Position numbers and translations under genes: made by a program. From contig JBFFZG010000009.1 of NCBI GenBank assembly GCA_041568735.1, forward strand, positions 1-38,638: a stretch of 38,638 nucleotides of DNA, in the 5' to 3' direction. Below the pieces are notes generated by a model that was not told where the DNA came from, did not search any database, and saw only the letters and a program-made list of their open reading frames with translations. This DNA comes from WTJY01 sp041568735 (GTDB taxonomy: Bacteria > Chloroflexota > Anaerolineae > Promineifilales > Promineifilaceae). This document shows, in pieces, positions 24,381-32,348 of the stretch; the first letter of the stretch is position 1, and each line of letters starts with the position of its first letter.

Positions 24381-25352
24381 TCAGCTACGAGGAGTAGCCG
24401 GCTGCCCATCCTCGGTCAGAAAACCCTTGATGATGAGCTGGGTTTTCAACTCGTCCAGCGACTTTTCACCAAAGTTGCGGATGGCGAGCATGGTCTCTTC
24501 CCCGCGCTCCAGCATTTCCAGCATTTCACCGACTTTGGTGATGCCGGTCCGCTTGAGCGAGTTAAACACCCGCACGCTCAGGTCGAGCTGCTCGATGGGG
24601 GTGTCATACCATTCATTCGGGATGTGGCTGTCTTCTTCCTCGACCTCTTCTTCCGGCAGGAGGGATTCCTCGCTGACGCCGGCCAGCGGCCGCAGCTGCT
24701 GCATCAAGATCTGCGCGGCATGGGCCAGCGCTTCTTCCGGACGGGTCGTTCCATCCGTCCAGACCTCAAGGAAGAGGAGGTCAAAATCGGCGTCCTGCCC
24801 GACGCGCGTCTTGTCGACATCCATGGCCACCCGCGTTACCGGGCTGTAGATGGCGTCGACCGGCAGCTCGCCGATCGGCAGGCGGCCGCGATCCTCGGCC
24901 GGGGAGTAGCCGCGGCCGGTTTCGACGGTCATTTCAATTTCTAAAAAGGCGTCATCCGAATCGACGGTGAACAGGTAGAGATCCGGATTCATGATCTCGA
25001 CATCGCCGGGAACCAGCAGGTCGGCGGCCGTCACCGTGCCGGCGCCGTGGACTTCCAGCCGCAGCCGGGAGGAATCGACGTCGTGCAGGCGCAGCCGAAT
25101 CTGCTTGACATTCAAGATCAGCTGCATCATGTCCTCGCGGACGTTCGGGATGGCTGAGAATTCGTGTGAGACGTCGGTCACCCGAATCGAGGTCACCGCA
25201 GCGCCGGGGAGTGAGGCGAGCAGCACGCGGCGCAGGGCATTCCCGAGCGTCGTGCCATATCCCCGCTCCAGGGGGCCGATCTGGAATTTGCCATACTGCT
25301 GGGTGATGGCGGAGCTTTCAATTTTCGGTAGGACGAGATTATTGACAGCCAA
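24381..25352 (-). CDS. rpoA: DNA-directed RNA polymerase subunit alpha
   Basis: 323 residues. The N-terminal domain (about 1-230) carries GPLERGYGTTLGNALRRVLL, the dimer and assembly region, and VDAIYSPVTRV. A strongly acidic linker (EEEVEEEDSH) joins the C-terminal domain, where LDLSVRVFNSLKRTGI and RNFGEKSLDELK form the helix-hairpin-helix elements that contact UP elements and activators. The start codon is TTG with GGGAGG eight bases ahead. In most bacteria rpsD precedes it. Here the 174-base spacer to rpsK holds no gene, only hairpins. Confidence 0.97.
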   Translation of the reverse strand: MAVNNLVLPKIESSAITQQYGKFQIGPLERGYGTTLGNALRRVLLASLPGAAVTSIRVTDVSHEFSAIPNVREDMMQLILNVKQIRLRLHDVDSSRLRLEVHGAGTVTAADLLVPGDVEIMNPDLYLFTVDSDDAFLEIEMTVETGRGYSPAEDRGRLPIGELPVDAIYSPVTRVAMDVDKTRVGQDADFDLLFLEVWTDGTTRPEEALAHAAQILMQQLRPLAGVSEESLLPEEEVEEEDSHIPNEWYDTPIEQLDLSVRVFNSLKRTGITKVGEMLEMLERGEETMLAIRNFGEKSLDELKTQLIIKGFLTEDGQPATPRS

Positions 25353-25386
25353 TTTGGGTACCTCCCATCATCTCTGTCGGTATCGA

Positions 25387-25401
25387 CCGGCTGCGGCCGG
25401 C
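25387..25401. repeat. 15-base GC-rich hairpin repeat, copy 2 (inverted)
   Basis: CCGGCTGCGGCCGGC is the exact reverse complement of the 15-mer at 2106-2120 and 33915-33929. It lies in the rpsK-rpoA spacer, 35 bases before the rpoA start. Confidence 0.5.
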
Positions 25402-25443
25402 AGCGTGGTCGCCATGGTTAAGATCGAAATGCTAACGCACAAG

Positions 25444-25484
25444 AAAGAGAGGTGATGAAGACAGGGTGCTTCATGCCTCTCTTT
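25444..25484 (-). promoter_or_regulatory. Long imperfect hairpin in the rpsK-rpoA spacer
   Basis: A 9-bp stem (aaagagagg 25444-25452 with cctctcttt 25476-25484) continues after a small internal bulge into six more pairs (25455-25460 with 25469-25474), closing an 8-base loop. It lies where rpsD is normally found. No long U-run follows, so it may be an attenuating, processing or protein-binding structure that separates rpsK from rpoA expression. Confidence 0.6.
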
Positions 25485-25526
25485 CGCTGCGGTCAATATG
25501 GTTTGAAAAAAGCCGCGAATGAATAA

Positions 25527-25919
25527 TTAAACGCGACGCTTTTTGGGTGGACGACACCCATTGTGCGGCACCGGCGTCACGTCAGAAATCGCGCGAACCT
25601 TGATCCCGGAAGCCTGGACCGCCCGAATGGCGGATTCCCGGCCGGGGCCCGGTCCTTTTACGGTCACGTTGCATTCGACCATTCCATGGTCCCGGGCGGT
25701 ACTGGCTGCCTTGCGCGCCGCCAGTCCAGCCGCATAGGGCGTGCTCTTGCGCGAACCCTTGAAGCCGCTGTTGCCGGCACTGGACCAGGAAATCGTATTT
25801 CCCTGCTTGTCCGTGAACGTCACAATCGTATTGTTGAATGTGGCGTAAATATGCGCCTCGCCAAAAGGCACATTCTTTGTAACTTTCTTACGTGATTGGG
25901 ATTGCTTTCTACGAGCCAT
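25527..25919 (-). CDS. rpsK: 30S ribosomal protein S11
   Basis: 130 residues. GEAHIYATFNNTIVTFTDKQ, SAGNSGFKGSRKSTPYAA and the invariant C-terminal PHNGCRPPKKRRV are present. S11 shapes the platform of the 30S subunit. It follows rpsM by 67 bases. The next gene in transcription is rpoA, because rpsD is absent. Confidence 0.98.
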   Translation of the reverse strand: MARRKQSQSRKKVTKNVPFGEAHIYATFNNTIVTFTDKQGNTISWSSAGNSGFKGSRKSTPYAAGLAARKAASTARDHGMVECNVTVKGPGPGRESAIRAVQASGIKVRAISDVTPVPHNGCRPPKKRRV

Positions 25920-25986
25920 GTTTCTCCTGATTCTTCCGGCCGCATCACCTGATCGTTCCAGTATGAGGCGGCTCCCAAATCAACGA

Positions 25987-26367
25987 CTATTTACCTTTCC
26001 GGCGGCCGCGCCCGGCCACGGTCTTCTTCGGACCTTTGCGGGTGCGGGAATTCGTCCGGGTCCGCTGGCCGCGCACCGGCAGATGGCGGCGATGGCGGAG
26101 CCCCCGGTAGCAGCCAATTTCCTGAAGGCGCTTGATATTCATGTTGACCTCGGTCCGCAGATCCCCTTCCACCATAAAATCGGTGTCGATGAGGCGGCGA
26201 AGCGTGGTCAATTCAGCCTCGGTTAAATCTTTGACCCGGCGATCGGGGTGAATCTCAGCCTGGCTCAGAATATCATTGCTCGATTTCCGGCCGATACCGT
26301 AAATATAGGTCAGGCTGACCTCGACGCGCTTGTCATTGGGAATGTCTACACCTGCAATACGAGCCAT
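25987..26367 (-). CDS. rpsM: 30S ribosomal protein S13
   Basis: 126 residues starting MARIAGVDIPNDKRVEVSLT, with YGIGRKSSNDIL, a central helix, GCYRGLRHRRHLPVRGQRTR and a basic tail (RGRRKGK) that contacts tRNA. Standard length and order after rpmJ, whose stop is nine bases upstream. Confidence 0.98.
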   Translation of the reverse strand: MARIAGVDIPNDKRVEVSLTYIYGIGRKSSNDILSQAEIHPDRRVKDLTEAELTTLRRLIDTDFMVEGDLRTEVNMNIKRLQEIGCYRGLRHRRHLPVRGQRTRTNSRTRKGPKKTVAGRGRRKGK

Positions 26368-26376
26368 CTTTCCACC

Positions 26377-26490
26377 TTATCCCTGGCGCTGCTTGTGATT
26401 CGGATTCTCGCAAATCACGCGGACCACGCCGCGGCGCCGGATGATTTTGCACTTTGGACAACGTTTTTTGACAGAAGACGTAACTTTCAT
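26377..26490 (-). CDS. rpmJ: 50S ribosomal protein L36 (zinc-binding form)
   Basis: A 37-residue protein found by direct translation, beginning MKVTSSVKKRCPKCK. Cys11, Cys14, Cys27 and His32 form the zinc ribbon, so this is the metal-binding form. AAGG stands seven to eight bases before the ATG. It is the first gene of the alpha-operon part; infA and map, which often precede it, are absent. The ATG lies about 146 bases downstream of a likely promoter. Confidence 0.95.
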   Translation of the reverse strand: MKVTSSVKKRCPKCKIIRRRGVVRVICENPNHKQRQG

Positions 26491-26642
26491 GAGATTACCT
26501 TGTACGTGGCCGCAGCGGAGACATCTGTCCAGCCGATGACCGGCCGATAGTTCCTGAATCAGGACTCGCCCGGTTCGCTTCAGCTTTATCTCGTTGAAAT
26601 GTCAATCCGCGGAAGTTGTTGTCAACCATTAGGCAGACGACA

Positions 26643-26651
26643 ATTATATCA
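26643..26651 (-). promoter_or_regulatory. Extended -10 promoter upstream of rpmJ
   Basis: On the minus strand TGATATAAT gives a perfect -10 with the TGn extension, in the 187-base spacer between adk and rpmJ. The start would be near 26636, leaving a leader of about 146 bases. Two TTGACA hexamers (minus strand, plus 26600-26605 and 26620-26625), 20 bases apart, and a CCTGAATCAGG palindrome at 26553-26563 lie in that leader. The spacer encodes no protein that I can find. Confidence 0.5.
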
Positions 26652-26677
26652 GGGACCCGGTTCGATTACCAGAGGTT

Positions 26678-27262
26678 TTATGCTTTCTCTATAATCGAAA
26701 CGAGCTCCTGATGGATCTCTTCAATCGGTCGATCCCCGTCCACTTCCACGAGGAGATGGCGATCCCGATAATAATCGAACAGCCGGGTCGTTTGCTCGTG
26801 ATAGACCCGCATCCGGTTGCGGATCGTTTCCTCGTTATCATCGGCCCGACCTTCGATGCGCGCCCGATTGATCAGGCGTTCGATCAGGACTTCCTCGTCG
26901 ACCTTGATATATGGGACGACCTTGATCCGGCCGCCCAGCTCGGCCAGCAGTTCGTTCAGCGCTTCAGCCTGAATGGGATTGCGGGGAAAGCCGTCGAGCA
27001 GCGCCCCATTCTGGCAGTCGTCACAGGTCAGGCGCTCGCGCACCATCTTCACCGTGACACTGTCCGGGACGAGCTCCCCGCGATCCATGTAGCTTTTGGC
27101 CAGCCGGCCGAGCTCGGTTTCGTTTTTCAGGTTAGCCCGGAAGAGATCCCCCGTGGCCACCTGGGGCAGGCCCAGCTTTTTTTCCAGCAGCCGGGCCTGA
27201 GTCCCCTTGCCCGCCCCGGGGGCGCCCATCAGCACGACAAATGTCTTTCCGTTTGCCGACAT
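26678..27262 (-). CDS. adk: Adenylate kinase
   Basis: 194 residues. The P-loop GAPGAGKGT lies at 13-21, followed by VATGDLFRANL in the AMP-binding region and LLDGFPRNPIQAEAL. The lid segment is short (RARIEGRADDNEETIRNRM) and lacks the zinc-finger insert of the long form. The enzyme interconverts ATP plus AMP with two ADP. The ATG is three bases after the secY stop, the usual secY-adk coupling. Normally map and infA come next, but here the unit ends. Confidence 0.97.
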   Translation of the reverse strand: MSANGKTFVVLMGAPGAGKGTQARLLEKKLGLPQVATGDLFRANLKNETELGRLAKSYMDRGELVPDSVTVKMVRERLTCDDCQNGALLDGFPRNPIQAEALNELLAELGGRIKVVPYIKVDEEVLIERLINRARIEGRADDNEETIRNRMRVYHEQTTRLFDYYRDRHLLVEVDGDRPIEEIHQELVSIIEKA

Positions 27263-27265
27263 GCC

Positions 27266-28678
27266 CTATCCCGTGATGGAACTTTCGTAGTTCCGCATGA
27301 TCAGCTGGGCTTCAATCTGGCGCATCGTGTCGACCACGACGCCGACGACGATGATCAGGCCGGAGCCGCTGATCACGAAGGCACTCTGACCCAGTCCGCC
27401 GATGTTCAGGAAATACCCCAGGAACTGCATGAAACCGGGAATAATGGCCACGATGCCGAGGAAGACGGCGCCAACCAGTGTAATCCGGCGCACCACCGAC
27501 GTAATGTAGTCGTCAGTTTTCTTCCCCGGACGAATGCCGGGAATGAAGCCGCCCCGCTGCTGCAGGTTCTGCGCCATCTTCTGCTGGCGGATCATGACAT
27601 CGGTGTAGAAAAAGGTGAAGCCGACGACCGCCAGGAACATGAAGAGCCAGAAGGAGGCCAGGGCCCACGGGTGCACGGCCGGGTCACCACCCTGGGAGAA
27701 TCCCTGGGCGATCGACCGCATCATCCGCGTGAGGAAACCTTCTCCTTCAGCCGCCGTCGCCGTGCGAATGAAAAAGCTGGCGACGAGCGACGGGAAGGTC
27801 AGGATCGACTGGGCGAAGATGATCGGGATCATGCCGGCCGTGTTGACCTTCAGGGGAACATGGGTGCTGGCCCCCTGGTAAACCTTGCGGCCGCGGACCC
27901 GGCGGCCGTATTGGACCGGTATGCGCCGCTCGCCCTCCTGGATAAAGACAATCACCAGCACGGTCAGCACCGTGATCAGCAGGAAAACCCCGATAGAAAT
28001 AAAGCGATCAACCGCGTCGGTCTGGGTCTGGTTAAAGAGCTGAATCAGATTCTGCGGAATGGCCGAGGCGATACCGCCGAAGATGATCAGCGAAATCCCC
28101 TGCCCGACGCCGCTCTGCGTGATCTGCTCGCCGAGCCAGATGGCGAACATGGTACCGCCGACCATGGCCAGCAGCGTGGTCAGGGTCGGCAGGATATTCT
28201 CCGGGCTGGTGAACCCAAAGTTCGGCATGATCTGCTGAATCACATTATCTCCACCGCCGAAGCTGAGGCCGACCAGATTGATCTGGCCGATCGCCTGCAG
28301 GAGCGCCAGCGGTACGGTGAGATAGTAGGTGATCTTGTTCATCCGATTGCGGCCGGATTCCCCTTCCGAAGCCATTTCTTCGAGCGCGGGGATGACCGGG
28401 GTCAGCAGCTGGATGATAATCGAGGCGGTGATGTAGGGATAGACACCCATGGACATCACCGAGAAGTTGCTGACGGCGCCGCCGGAAAGCAGATTGAGTA
28501 CGCCCAGGAGCCCTTCGAGCCCACGGCCGGCCTCTGTAAACTGGGTCCAGGCATCCAGATCCACGCCCGGGACCGGAATGTTCGCGGTCAGCCGGTAGAT
28601 GATCAGCAGACCGATGGTGAACAGGATTTTGCGGCGGAGATCCGGAATGGTAAAGGCGGTGCGAACTGACTCAATCAT
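27266..28678 (-). CDS. secY: Protein translocase subunit SecY
   Basis: 470 residues with about ten membrane segments. RKILFTIGLLIIYRLTANIP opens TM1. GVYPYITASIIIQLLTPVIP contains TM2b and the lateral-gate region, and RRIPVQYGRR lies in the cytosolic loop that contacts the ribosome and SecA. The C-terminus runs VVVDTMRQIEAQLIMRNYES, as in family members. SecY is the pore of the SecYEG channel. It is six bases after rplO and three bases before adk. Confidence 0.98.
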   Translation of the reverse strand: MIESVRTAFTIPDLRRKILFTIGLLIIYRLTANIPVPGVDLDAWTQFTEAGRGLEGLLGVLNLLSGGAVSNFSVMSMGVYPYITASIIIQLLTPVIPALEEMASEGESGRNRMNKITYYLTVPLALLQAIGQINLVGLSFGGGDNVIQQIMPNFGFTSPENILPTLTTLLAMVGGTMFAIWLGEQITQSGVGQGISLIIFGGIASAIPQNLIQLFNQTQTDAVDRFISIGVFLLITVLTVLVIVFIQEGERRIPVQYGRRVRGRKVYQGASTHVPLKVNTAGMIPIIFAQSILTFPSLVASFFIRTATAAEGEGFLTRMMRSIAQGFSQGGDPAVHPWALASFWLFMFLAVVGFTFFYTDVMIRQQKMAQNLQQRGGFIPGIRPGKKTDDYITSVVRRITLVGAVFLGIVAIIPGFMQFLGYFLNIGGLGQSAFVISGSGLIIVVGVVVDTMRQIEAQLIMRNYESSITG

Positions 28679-28684
28679 GGGTGA

Positions 28685-29152
28685 TTACTCCGCGCTTTCG
28701 AGCGGCAGCACTTCGACTTTGCCGCCGGCCGCCTCGATTTTCTCAACGGCCGACTTGGAAAAGCGATGGGCGCGCACGGTCACCGCCACGTTGAGTTCCC
28801 CATCGCCCAGGATCACAATCGGATCGTCGATTTTCTTAATCAGACCGACGGCAAACATCACTTCCGGCCCGATCTCCATGCCGGCTTCCGCCTCCATTTC
28901 CGTGAAGACGCCGATATTCACCGGGCTGTAGATGATCTTGCGGCGGTTGGTAAACCCGCGCTTGAAAGGCAGTCGGCGGGCCAGCGGCAGCTGACCACCC
29001 TCAAAATAGGGTCCTTTGCCGCCGCCGCTGCGGGCCCCCTGCCCCTTGGTACCACGGCCGGCGGTCTTTCCCTGCCCGGCAGCAATACCACGACCCACTC
29101 GCTTACGCTTCTTTTTGGCTCCCTCATCGGGACGCAGATCGTGTAGTTTCAT
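28685..29152 (-). CDS. rplO: 50S ribosomal protein L15
   Basis: 155 residues. MKLHDLRPDEGAKKKRKRVG and the glycine-rich GQGKTAGRGTKGQGARSGG tail that threads the 23S rRNA are followed by the globular domain ending KIEAAGGKVEVLP. It starts one base after the rpmD stop and precedes secY. Confidence 0.97.
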   Translation of the reverse strand: MKLHDLRPDEGAKKKRKRVGRGIAAGQGKTAGRGTKGQGARSGGGKGPYFEGGQLPLARRLPFKRGFTNRRKIIYSPVNIGVFTEMEAEAGMEIGPEVMFAVGLIKKIDDPIVILGDGELNVAVTVRAHRFSKSAVEKIEAAGGKVEVLPLESAE

Positions 29153-29153
29153 C

Positions 29154-29339
29154 TTAATTTTCCTCTTCCACCGTCACCAGGTGACTGACTTTGTGTATCA
29201 TGCCGCGAATCACGGGGGTATCCTCGTGCTCGACGACCTGATACAGTTTTCTGAAACCGAGGGCGCGAATCGTCTCCTTTTGATCTCTTTTGTAGCCGAT
29301 CGCACTCTTGCGGTAGGTAATCAACAATTTTTTACTCAT
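29154..29339 (-). CDS. rpmD: 50S ribosomal protein L30
   Basis: 61 residues, the bacterial short form: LLITYRKSAIGYKRDQKETI, ALGFRKLYQVVEHEDTPVIR and GMIHKVSHLVTVEE. The start overlaps the end of rpsE by eight bases, which suggests translational coupling. Confidence 0.96.
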   Translation of the reverse strand: MSKKLLITYRKSAIGYKRDQKETIRALGFRKLYQVVEHEDTPVIRGMIHKVSHLVTVEEEN

Positions 29340-29865
29340 GACGGCGACTCCAGAAGGGGGTTACCTCATTCGGATCCTTACCACGGTTGGCCGCTTCTTT
29401 GTGGACATACTTCATCTGGCTCAGACCGTTGAGAGTCGCCCGAATCACATTCAATATATTGTCGCTGCCAAGAGATTTCGACAGGATATCTTTGTAACCG
29501 GCGGCTTCGACCACCGCGCGGACACCACCGCCGGCGATGACCCCGGTTCCGGGAGAAGCCGGTTTGAGCATGACTTTGGCGGCCCCGTGGATGCCGATGA
29601 CTTCATGCGGCACCGTGGTTTCGACCATCGAGACCGGCACCATCGCCTTGCGGGCGGTTTCAATCGCCTTGCGGATGGCATCCGGCACGGTGCGGGCTTT
29701 GCCGATCCCCATGCCGACGGATCCCCGGTTGTCACCCACGACAACCGTCACCCGGAAGGCGAAGCGCCGCCCACCCTGGATGACCTTGGCCACGCGGGAA
29801 ATATCGATGATGCGCTCATCGAGATCATCGTGCTGTGCACTAAAGTTCTGACGTTTTTGACCCAT
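29332..29865 (-). CDS. rpsE: 30S ribosomal protein S5
   Basis: 177 residues. DERIIDISRVAKVIQGGRRF begins the double-stranded-RNA-binding domain. VGMGIGKARTVPDAIRKA and GTGVIAGGGVRAVVEAAGYKDI are the signature blocks. S5 acts at the mRNA entry site and in decoding fidelity. It follows rplR by 14 bases, and its last eight bases overlap rpmD. Confidence 0.98.
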   Translation of the reverse strand: MGQKRQNFSAQHDDLDERIIDISRVAKVIQGGRRFAFRVTVVVGDNRGSVGMGIGKARTVPDAIRKAIETARKAMVPVSMVETTVPHEVIGIHGAAKVMLKPASPGTGVIAGGGVRAVVEAAGYKDILSKSLGSDNILNVIRATLNGLSQMKYVHKEAANRGKDPNEVTPFWSRRHE

Positions 29866-29879
29866 GATGTCTCCTGCGA

Positions 29880-30242
29880 TTAGAACTCGAGGCCGCCTTC
29901 GCGGGCCCCTTCGGCCAGGGCTTTGACCCGGCCGTGATAGATGAACCCGCCGCGGTCGAAGACCACCTGAGAAACGCCGGCGGATTTGGCGCGCTCGGCA
30001 ATCGCCTCTCCGACCAGGCGAGCCTGCTCCGACTTGTTCTTGTCGGCCATTGAAGCCGCCAGATCCCGGTCGATCGTCGACGCAGAGGCCAGCGTCAGGC
30101 CGTTGGAATCGTCAATGACCTGGACGTAAATGTGTTCCAGGCTGCGGAATACGTTCAAACGCGGCCGCTCGGGCGTCCCGAAAATCTTCCGGCGCATCCT
30201 GTAATGGCGGCGCTTGCGAGAAACTCTCGATTTTTCAGACAT
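29880..30242 (-). CDS. rplR: 50S ribosomal protein L18
   Basis: 120 residues with a basic N-terminus (RVSRKRRHYRMRRKIFGTPE), RPRLNVFRSLEHIYVQVIDD and the C-terminal FDRGGFIYHGRVKALAEGAREGG. L18 binds 5S rRNA. It starts two bases after the rplF stop. Confidence 0.98.
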   Translation of the reverse strand: MSEKSRVSRKRRHYRMRRKIFGTPERPRLNVFRSLEHIYVQVIDDSNGLTLASASTIDRDLAASMADKNKSEQARLVGEAIAERAKSAGVSQVVFDRGGFIYHGRVKALAEGAREGGLEF

Positions 30243-30244
30243 GA

Positions 30245-30790
30245 TTACACCTTTCCAGCCTTACCGGCCTTGCGGCGGACGTTTTCACCCAGGTAGCGGA
30301 TCCCCTTCCCCTTGTAAGGTTCCGGCGGCCGGATCTTGCGGATTTTCGCCGCCGTCTCGCCCACCACCTGTTTGTCGATGCCGTTGATGATGATCAAACG
30401 GCCGCGCTCTTCCACCGTGAACTTGACATCCTTATCCGGCGGGGCGACTTCGACAGGGTGGGAATAGCCGACGTACAGGAGGAGATTTTCCCCTTTCATT
30501 TCGGAGCGATAGCCCACGCCCTGCACGTCGAGCCGTTTTTCAAAGCCTTCACTCACACCCAGGACCATGTTGTGGATCAGGGAACGGCTCAGCCCATGAA
30601 GCGAGCGGTGCATGCGCGAATCCGTCGGCCGTACGACCGTCAGCTCGCCCTCGCCCACTGCCACTTTGAGATCACGGTGCAGGTCCATGGAGAGAGTCCC
30701 TTTGGCCCCTTTCACCGTGATCGTACTGCCATCGATGTCGACGGTTACCCCTTTTGGCAGGGCAATCGGCATTTTTCCAATTCTGGACAT
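30245..30790 (-). CDS. rplF: 50S ribosomal protein L6
   Basis: 181 residues, MSRIGKMPIALPKGVTVDID, with two repeated L6 domains. The C-terminal signature PPEPYKGKGIRYLGENVRRKAG sits near the sarcin-ricin loop and the factor-binding site. It is seven bases after rpsH. Confidence 0.98.
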   Translation of the reverse strand: MSRIGKMPIALPKGVTVDIDGSTITVKGAKGTLSMDLHRDLKVAVGEGELTVVRPTDSRMHRSLHGLSRSLIHNMVLGVSEGFEKRLDVQGVGYRSEMKGENLLLYVGYSHPVEVAPPDKDVKFTVEERGRLIIINGIDKQVVGETAAKIRKIRPPEPYKGKGIRYLGENVRRKAGKAGKV

Positions 30791-30797
30791 GATCGAC

Positions 30798-31205
30798 CTA
30801 CCAGACCTTGCACAAAATCTCGCCGCCTACGCCGAGACGGCGGGCTTTCTGCCCGGTCATAACACCTTTGGACGTGGTGACAATGGAAATCCCCATGCCG
30901 CTCAACACCCAGGGGATATCCGCTTTTCCAACATAAATCCGGCGGCCGGGTTTGCTGACGCGCGATAACCCGGTGATCACCGACTGGCGACTTTTCTTAT
31001 CGCCGACATATTTCAGGGTAATGTGCAGCAACGAGAAGGGGTTCTGCTCGACGACCTTGTAATCGGCGATATACCCTTCACTCTTGAGAACATCGGCCAC
31101 CGCCTGCTTCAGCTTGGAAGCCGGCATGACGACAGTCTTGTGTTGCCGCATAATTGCGTTGCGAATACGGGTCAGCATATCCGCGATCGGATCACTCATT
31201 GACAT
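30798..31205 (-). CDS. rpsH: 30S ribosomal protein S8
   Basis: 135 residues. DPIADMLTRIRNA opens the N-domain, and the C-terminal blocks are GMGISIVTTSKGVMTGQKAR and GGEILCKVW. Two ATGs are six bases apart (31205 and 31199). The first has GAGGT six bases upstream and is preferred. In E. coli S8 represses the spc operon by binding the rplX-rplE region; I cannot confirm such a site here. Confidence 0.97.
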   Translation of the reverse strand: MSMSDPIADMLTRIRNAIMRQHKTVVMPASKLKQAVADVLKSEGYIADYKVVEQNPFSLLHITLKYVGDKKSRQSVITGLSRVSKPGRRIYVGKADIPWVLSGMGISIVTTSKGVMTGQKARRLGVGGEILCKVW

Positions 31206-31214
31206 GCGATTACC

Positions 31215-31397
31215 TCACCAGCTAGACTTAACGACACCCGGGATGTTGCCAACCAGCGCCTGCTCTCGCAGGCAGATCCGGCACAGCCCAAAACGACGAT
31301 AGTATCCACGCGGACGGCCGCAAAGTTTGCAGCGATTGCGCACTCGAGTGCGATATTTCCGCTTCGTTTCCCGAGAAATCATGGATTTCTTTGCCAT
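31215..31397 (-). CDS. rpsZ: 30S ribosomal protein S14, zinc-type
   Basis: 60 residues. CKLCGRPRGYYRRFGLCRIC carries the four zinc ligands (Cys23, 26, 39, 42). This is the short type Z S14 (rpsN in many annotations), not the long zinc-free form. It sits between rplE and rpsH as usual. Confidence 0.97.
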   Translation of the reverse strand: MAKKSMISRETKRKYRTRVRNRCKLCGRPRGYYRRFGLCRICLREQALVGNIPGVVKSSW

Positions 31398-31411
31398 GTC
31401 TACTCCTTAAC

Positions 31412-31963
31412 CTACGCCAGTTCCCGTTGGAACGGCATGTCCAGCAGTGCCAACAGACGGCGACCTTCTTCATCCGTTTGCGCAGTGGTCACGATGCTGA
31501 CACTCAACCCACGGATACGATCGATCTGATCGTAGTTAATTTCCGGGAAAATCAACTGTTCCGGCAGCCCCAGGGTATAGTTGCCCCGGCCGTCAAACGA
31601 ATCAGCCGAAACCCCCTGGAAGTCCCGCGTACGGGGCAGCGCGACGTGAATGAGGCGCTGCAGGAAAGCCCACATCTTTTCCCCGCGCAGGGTCACTTTC
31701 ACCCCAATGATCCGCCCCTCACGCAGCTTAAAGGCCGCGATCGATTTCTTGGCCTTATTCAACACCGGCTTCTGACCGGTAATCTGCTGAATATCGCGGA
31801 CCGCAAATTCAATGGCCTTGGCGTTGTCCAGCGCCTCACCGAGCCCCACGTTCAGGACGACCTTTTGGATCCTGGGGACCTGCATCACATTGGTGTATTC
31901 GAACTCTTTGATTAGAGCGGGAACCACCACTTCTTTGTATGTTTCTTGAATCGGCTTAAACAT
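31412..31963 (-). CDS. rplE: 50S ribosomal protein L5
   Basis: 183 residues. VMQVPRIQKVVLNVGLGEAL, the block around ITGQKPVLNKAKKSIAAFKLR, and GRGNYTLGLPEQLIFPEINY are all conserved. L5 binds 5S rRNA and contacts P-site tRNA. It lies 53 bases after rplX and 14 bases before rpsZ. Confidence 0.98.
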   Translation of the reverse strand: MFKPIQETYKEVVVPALIKEFEYTNVMQVPRIQKVVLNVGLGEALDNAKAIEFAVRDIQQITGQKPVLNKAKKSIAAFKLREGRIIGVKVTLRGEKMWAFLQRLIHVALPRTRDFQGVSADSFDGRGNYTLGLPEQLIFPEINYDQIDRIRGLSVSIVTTAQTDEEGRRLLALLDMPFQRELA

Positions 31964-32016
31964 TTTCCTGACTCCAGACCGAATGGGTTGTACATTCGGC
32001 GACGAGCGATTTATCC

Positions 32017-32337
32017 TCAGTCAAGCGCCTGACCGCTTTTCTTGGCGATGCGAATCAGACGGCCGTTTTCATCTCGATCGAGCTGAATGCGGGTCGGTTC
32101 GCCGCTCTTGGGATCGATCACCATCACGTTGGAAGCATCGATTGGCGCTTCGAACTCGATGATGCCGCCCTGCGTGCGGCCGCGGCCGGCCTGCTGCGGT
32201 TTCTGATGCTTCTTCACGACATTCACGCCGGAAACCACGACCTGGTTCTTCTTCGGGATCACCCGCTGCACTTCGCCCCGGGCTCCTTTGTCATTCCCAG
32301 CAATGACGATAACCTGATCACCTTTCTTGATCTTCAT
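32017..32337 (-). CDS. rplX: 50S ribosomal protein L24
   Basis: 106 residues from ATG 32337 (MKIKKGDQVIVIAGNDKGA, the KOW motif). A GTG at 32343 is in frame, but it lies inside the ribosome-binding sequence (AAGGTGACC) and is not the likely start. VVSGVNVVKKHQKP and GGIIEFEAPIDASNV follow as in the family. L24 is an assembly initiator. It begins 11 bases after the rplN stop. Confidence 0.96.
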   Translation of the reverse strand: MKIKKGDQVIVIAGNDKGARGEVQRVIPKKNQVVVSGVNVVKKHQKPQQAGRGRTQGGIIEFEAPIDASNVMVIDPKSGEPTRIQLDRDENGRLIRIAKKSGQALD

Positions 32338-32348
32338 GGTCACCTTAC

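Noticed and set aside
26491..26677. A hidden infA or map gene between adk and rpmJ
   Set aside because: I read through the spacer on the coding strand and found no S1-like IF-1 sequence; 187 bases is also too short for IF-1 with signals.
26711..28669. A 652-codon open frame on the plus strand opposite adk and secY
   Set aside because: It is antisense to two certain genes. The peptide is rich in Asp, His, Gln and Arg as expected from the reverse of GC-rich coding DNA, and it has no recognisable domain.
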